The notes under the pieces: model-generated
Told to the model about the DNA's origin: nothing
Databases searched by the model: none
What the model saw: only the letters and a program-made list of their open reading frames with translations
Assembly: GCA_934621485.1 (NCBI GenBank)
Contig: CAKTUS010000113.1
Span: forward strand, 1 to 7,354
Length of the DNA: 7,354 nt
Reading direction: 5' to 3'
From: an uncultured Clostridia bacterium
GTDB taxonomy: Bacteria; Bacillota; Clostridia; Christensenellales; Aristaeellaceae
In this document: positions 5,053 through 7,354 of the stretch, in pieces
Layout of the letters: each line of letters starts with the position of its first letter
Position numbering within the stretch: the first letter of the stretch is position 1
Position numbers and translations under genes: made by a program

Positions 5053-6960
5053 TTAGTCGTTCACACGGTCGTCGTTGCGCTGCTTTACCATGGCGATGGC
5101 TTCGGCAAAGGGGAAGGTGCCCAGGTTCGCGCCCTTGCGGTCGCGGATGGTGACGGTCTTTTCCGCCGCTTCCCGGTCGCCCAGTACAAACATGAAGGGA
5201 ATTTTCATCATCTGGGCTTCGCGCACCTTGAAGCCGATCTTCTCGTTGCGCAGGTCAATTTCGGGACGCAGGCCCGCGTCCTCCAGCGCCTTGGTAATTT
5301 CCCGGGCCGCCTCGTCGCTGCGCTCGGTAATGGTCATCACCTTCACCTGCACGGGGCTGAGCCAGGTGGGGAACGCGCCGCCGAAATGCTCGGTCAGGAT
5401 GCCGATGAAGCGCTCGATGGAGCCGAACACCACGCGGTGAATCATGACCGGGCGGTGCTTTTCGCCGTCCGCGCCGGTATAGGTCAGGTCGAAGCGCTCG
5501 GGCAGGTTCATATCCAGCTGGATGGTGCCGCACTGCCAGGTACGGCCCAGGCAGTCGGTCAGGTGAAAGTCAATCTTGGGGCCGTAGAACGCGCCGTCGC
5601 CCTCGTTAATCACATAGGGCACGCCCAGCTCGTCCAGAGCGCCCTGCAAACCGTTGGTGGCCATTTCCCACATTTCATCGGTGCCGATGGAATCGGCCGG
5701 ACGGGTGGACAATTCCACATGATAGGGGAAGCCGAAGCGAGTGTACACTTCGTTAATCAGGTTGTACACGCCCTTAATTTCGTCCTTGATTTGCTCGGGA
5801 GTCATGAAAATGTGGGCGTCGTCCTGAGTGAAGCAGCGCACGCGCATCAGGCCGTGCAGCGCGCCGCTCTTTTCATGGCGGTGCACCAGTCCCAGCTCGC
5901 CGGAGCGGATGGGCAGATCGCGGTAGCTCCACAGCCGGCGCTGGTACACCAGAATCCCGCCCGGGCAGTTCATGGGCTTGATGGCGAAGTCGGTATCGTC
6001 GATTTTGGTGGTGTACATGTTTTCCTTGTAGTGATCCCAGTGACCGCTGCGCTCCCACAGGCCGCGGTTGAGCATGATGGGAGTTTTGATTTCCTCATAG
6101 CCCGCCTTGCGGTGCAGCTCCCGCCAGTAGTCCTCCAGCAGGTTGCGCAGAATCATGCCCTTAGGATAGAAGAAGGGGAAGCCGGGGCCCTCGTCGCGGA
6201 TGTCGAACAGATCCAGCTCGCGGCCCAGCTTGCGGTGATCGCGCTTCTTGGCCTCCTCGATGCGGTCCAGGTGCTCCTGCAGCATTTCCTTGCTGGGGAA
6301 GGCGGTGCCGTAGATGCGGCAGAGCATCTTGTTGTGCTCGTCGCCGCGCCAGTATGCGCCGGCCACGTGCGTCAGCTTGAAGGCTTTCAGGTAGCTCAGG
6401 TTGGGCAGATGGGGGCCTACGCACAGGTCGGTAAAATCGCCCATTTCATAGAAGCTGAGCACCTCGTCCTCAGGCAGGTCCTCAATCAGCTGTACCTTGT
6501 AGGGCTCTTCCCGGCCCTGCATGTAGGCGATGGCCTCGGCCCGGGGCAGGGTGTAGCGGCGGGGACGGATGCTCTTTTTGGCCATGTGCTGCATTTCTTT
6601 TTCGATTTTGGCCAGGTCCTCCATGGTAAAGGCGGGCTCGATGTCAAAGTCGTAATAGAAGCCGTCGGCAATGGCGGGGCCGATGGCCAGCTTGGCCTGG
6701 GGATACAGATGCTTGACGGCCATGGCCATCAGGTGGCTGCAGGAGTGAAAGAACACCTTGCGGCCGTCGGGGTCGTCAAAGGTGACGGGGGTTACGGTCT
6801 GGCTCTTTTCCACAGGGGCGAACAGGTCGGCCATTTCGCCGTCCTCCAGCTTGACGGCCAGGTATTTTTTCAGGTCGTCGGGCATCTGGGCCTTGATGAG
6901 ATCGCCTACGGAGGAATGATCGGCTACCTCGTACACCTTGTCAAACAGCTTTAGTTCCAT
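5053..6960 (-). CDS. thrS: Threonyl-tRNA synthetase
   Basis: This 635-residue cytoplasmic enzyme charges tRNA-Thr with threonine using ATP. The domains are in the standard order: TGS (1-60), editing domain with HxxxH (His72, His76) and CxxxH (Cys180, His184) for clearing mis-attached serine, class II catalytic core, and anticodon-binding domain (~538-630). The active-site zinc ligands are Cys332 in MNCPGG, His383 in DDAHIF and His508 in MIHRV. Motif 2 includes RHEKSGALHGLMRVR (361-375) and motif 3 includes GSIERF (513-518). The length is usual for bacterial ThrRS and all key residues are present. ATG 6960 is preferred over an upstream ATG at 7014, because the latter would translate through the terminator and leader, whereas AAAGGAG (6978-6972) precedes 6960 by 11 nt. 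It is preceded by a T-box leader and followed after 24 nt by the acetyltransferase. Confidence 0.97.
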   Translation of the reverse strand: MELKLFDKVYEVADHSSVGDLIKAQMPDDLKKYLAVKLEDGEMADLFAPVEKSQTVTPVTFDDPDGRKVFFHSCSHLMAMAVKHLYPQAKLAIGPAIADGFYYDFDIEPAFTMEDLAKIEKEMQHMAKKSIRPRRYTLPRAEAIAYMQGREEPYKVQLIEDLPEDEVLSFYEMGDFTDLCVGPHLPNLSYLKAFKLTHVAGAYWRGDEHNKMLCRIYGTAFPSKEMLQEHLDRIEEAKKRDHRKLGRELDLFDIRDEGPGFPFFYPKGMILRNLLEDYWRELHRKAGYEEIKTPIMLNRGLWERSGHWDHYKENMYTTKIDDTDFAIKPMNCPGGILVYQRRLWSYRDLPIRSGELGLVHRHEKSGALHGLMRVRCFTQDDAHIFMTPEQIKDEIKGVYNLINEVYTRFGFPYHVELSTRPADSIGTDEMWEMATNGLQGALDELGVPYVINEGDGAFYGPKIDFHLTDCLGRTWQCGTIQLDMNLPERFDLTYTGADGEKHRPVMIHRVVFGSIERFIGILTEHFGGAFPTWLSPVQVKVMTITERSDEAAREITKALEDAGLRPEIDLRNEKIGFKVREAQMMKIPFMFVLGDREAAEKTVTIRDRKGANLGTFPFAEAIAMVKQRNDDRVND

Positions 6961-6995
6961 GATTCGTTTGTCTCCTTTCCATCTTTTCGGGGACG

Positions 6996-7034
6996 AAAAA
7001 ACGCCCGTCCCCACAACGTGTGCGGGGACGGGCG
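6996..7034 (-). terminator. T-box-controlled terminator before thrS
   Basis: CGCCCGTCCCC (minus strand, plus 7034-7024) pairs perfectly over 11 bp with GGGGACGGGCG (plus 7012-7002) around an 11-nt loop, followed directly by six T's (plus 7001-6996). Its 5' arm contains CGTCCC, complementary to parts of the T-box sequence, giving the mutually exclusive antiterminator. It ends 36 nt before the thrS start codon. Confidence 0.93.
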
Positions 7035-7225
7035 CTGATACGCTCGTGGTTCCACCCTGCTTGAAGGCCGGAAGCCTCCACTCATTGGCTGGCGCTGTAA
7101 CGCGCGCCGCGCGACGCCATCGGCAGGTGGTGTCCGCATGCCCGGTTCCCTCTGCCGCTTGCAGCCGGGGCGGCAGTCTCTGAGAAGGAAAAAACGGGGC
7201 GCGGCGCGTCCTGCGTCATTTGGAT
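6996..7225 (-). promoter_or_regulatory. T-box riboswitch leader of thrS
   Basis: The minus strand carries the T-box signature AGGGTGGAACCACG at 7058-7045, whose bases bind the free CCA end of uncharged tRNA. Upstream is a Stem I-like region: a CAGAGAC element just before a 7-bp hairpin, CTGCCGC/GCGGCAG, with its GCTGCAA loop, then GGACACCACCTGCCGA (7135-7120). There an ACC threonine codon followed by A (7131-7129) is the best specifier candidate. A stem just 5' of the T-box (about 7081-7063, one G-U pair) fits Stem III. The antiterminator would pair AGGG and ACG of the T-box with CGTCCC in the terminator's 5' arm. Under low threonine, uncharged tRNA-Thr would favour readthrough into thrS. The motif is certain; the specifier assignment is inferred. 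Confidence 0.92.
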
Positions 7226-7231
7226 AAGGGA

Positions 7232-7260
7232 ATGATAGCACCCCGGAAAGCGCTTGTCAA
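7232..7260 (-). promoter_or_regulatory. Sigma-A promoter of the thrS transcript
   Basis: A perfect TTGACA (7260-7255) is followed after exactly 17 nt by TATCAT (7237-7232), five of six bases of the -10 consensus, with TGC just before it as an extended -10. Transcription would start near 7225, giving a leader of about 265 nt that contains the complete T-box. This is the strongest promoter in the window, consistent with regulation by attenuation instead of initiation. Confidence 0.85.
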
Positions 7261-7354
7261 GCAGGGAGTGCCGGGGCAGCAGGGCAACAGCATTTAAGAA
7301 TCAGCCGAAAAGAATCCGCAAGAAAGAGTCAGGGTCAAGGCAGGCCCAGTAACG

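Noticed and set aside
4369..6954. An 861-codon open frame on the plus strand
   Set aside because: It is exactly antisense to thrS and the acetyltransferase, both unmistakable. Its composition (very rich in His, Gln, Val, Ala and Gly) is what the complement of GC-biased codons gives. It begins inside the hairpin region without a Shine-Dalgarno.
6961..7014. N-terminal extension of thrS by 18 residues
   Set aside because: It would begin inside the T-box terminator and span its T-run and the Shine-Dalgarno; the TGS domain starts normally at MELKLFDK.
7301..7354. Open minus-strand stretch ending in TGA at 7301 (17 codons, ending SFLRILFG)
   Set aside because: It could be the tail of an upstream gene, but a second frame is also open for a similar length, no terminator follows before the thrS promoter, and nothing identifies a family. 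It is too short to call.

Overview
This window looks like a piece of chromosome from a spore-forming, GC-rich member of the Clostridia (Firmicutes). Three things point there. A SipL-like spore-coat morphogenesis protein with SPOCS and LysM domains has a sigma-E-type promoter in front of it. A threonyl-tRNA synthetase gene sits behind a tRNA-sensing T-box leader, a hallmark of Firmicutes. The ribosome binding sites are strong AGGAGG types. The species cannot be named from the sequence; GC-rich relatives of the Oscillospiraceae or Christensenellales type are an inference.

Layout from left to right. 1-30: first ten codons of a minus-strand gene that leaves the window, possibly veg-like. 86-160: two-tier hairpin terminator for the next gene. 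196-1758 (minus): SipL-like protein, with a sigma-E-like promoter at 1792-1820. 1861-1913: sigma-A-like promoter and ribosome binding site pointing the other way. 1923-4025 (plus): 700-residue membrane protein with an MFS-like N-terminal half and a PlsC-like acyltransferase C-terminal domain whose usual catalytic Asp is Gly. 4026-4506: gene-free, a dense series of hairpins including two copies of a ~36-nt repeat and a perfect 24-nt palindrome, ending in a terminator shared by the converging transcripts. 4507-5028 (minus): left-handed beta-helix O-acetyltransferase. 5053-6960 (minus): thrS. 6996-7225: T-box leader with its terminator. 7232-7260: near-consensus sigma-A promoter. 7261-7354: no recognisable gene.

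How it works together. thrS and the acetyltransferase are 24 nt apart and probably form one T-box-controlled transcript, so the acetyltransferase should rise when threonine runs short. The acyltransferase gene and sipL diverge from a shared ~165-nt region with a housekeeping-type promoter one way and a mother-cell sporulation promoter the other. I see no CRISPR array, prophage or defence system. The least explained parts are the repeat-rich intergenic region and the motif-variant acyltransferase fusion.
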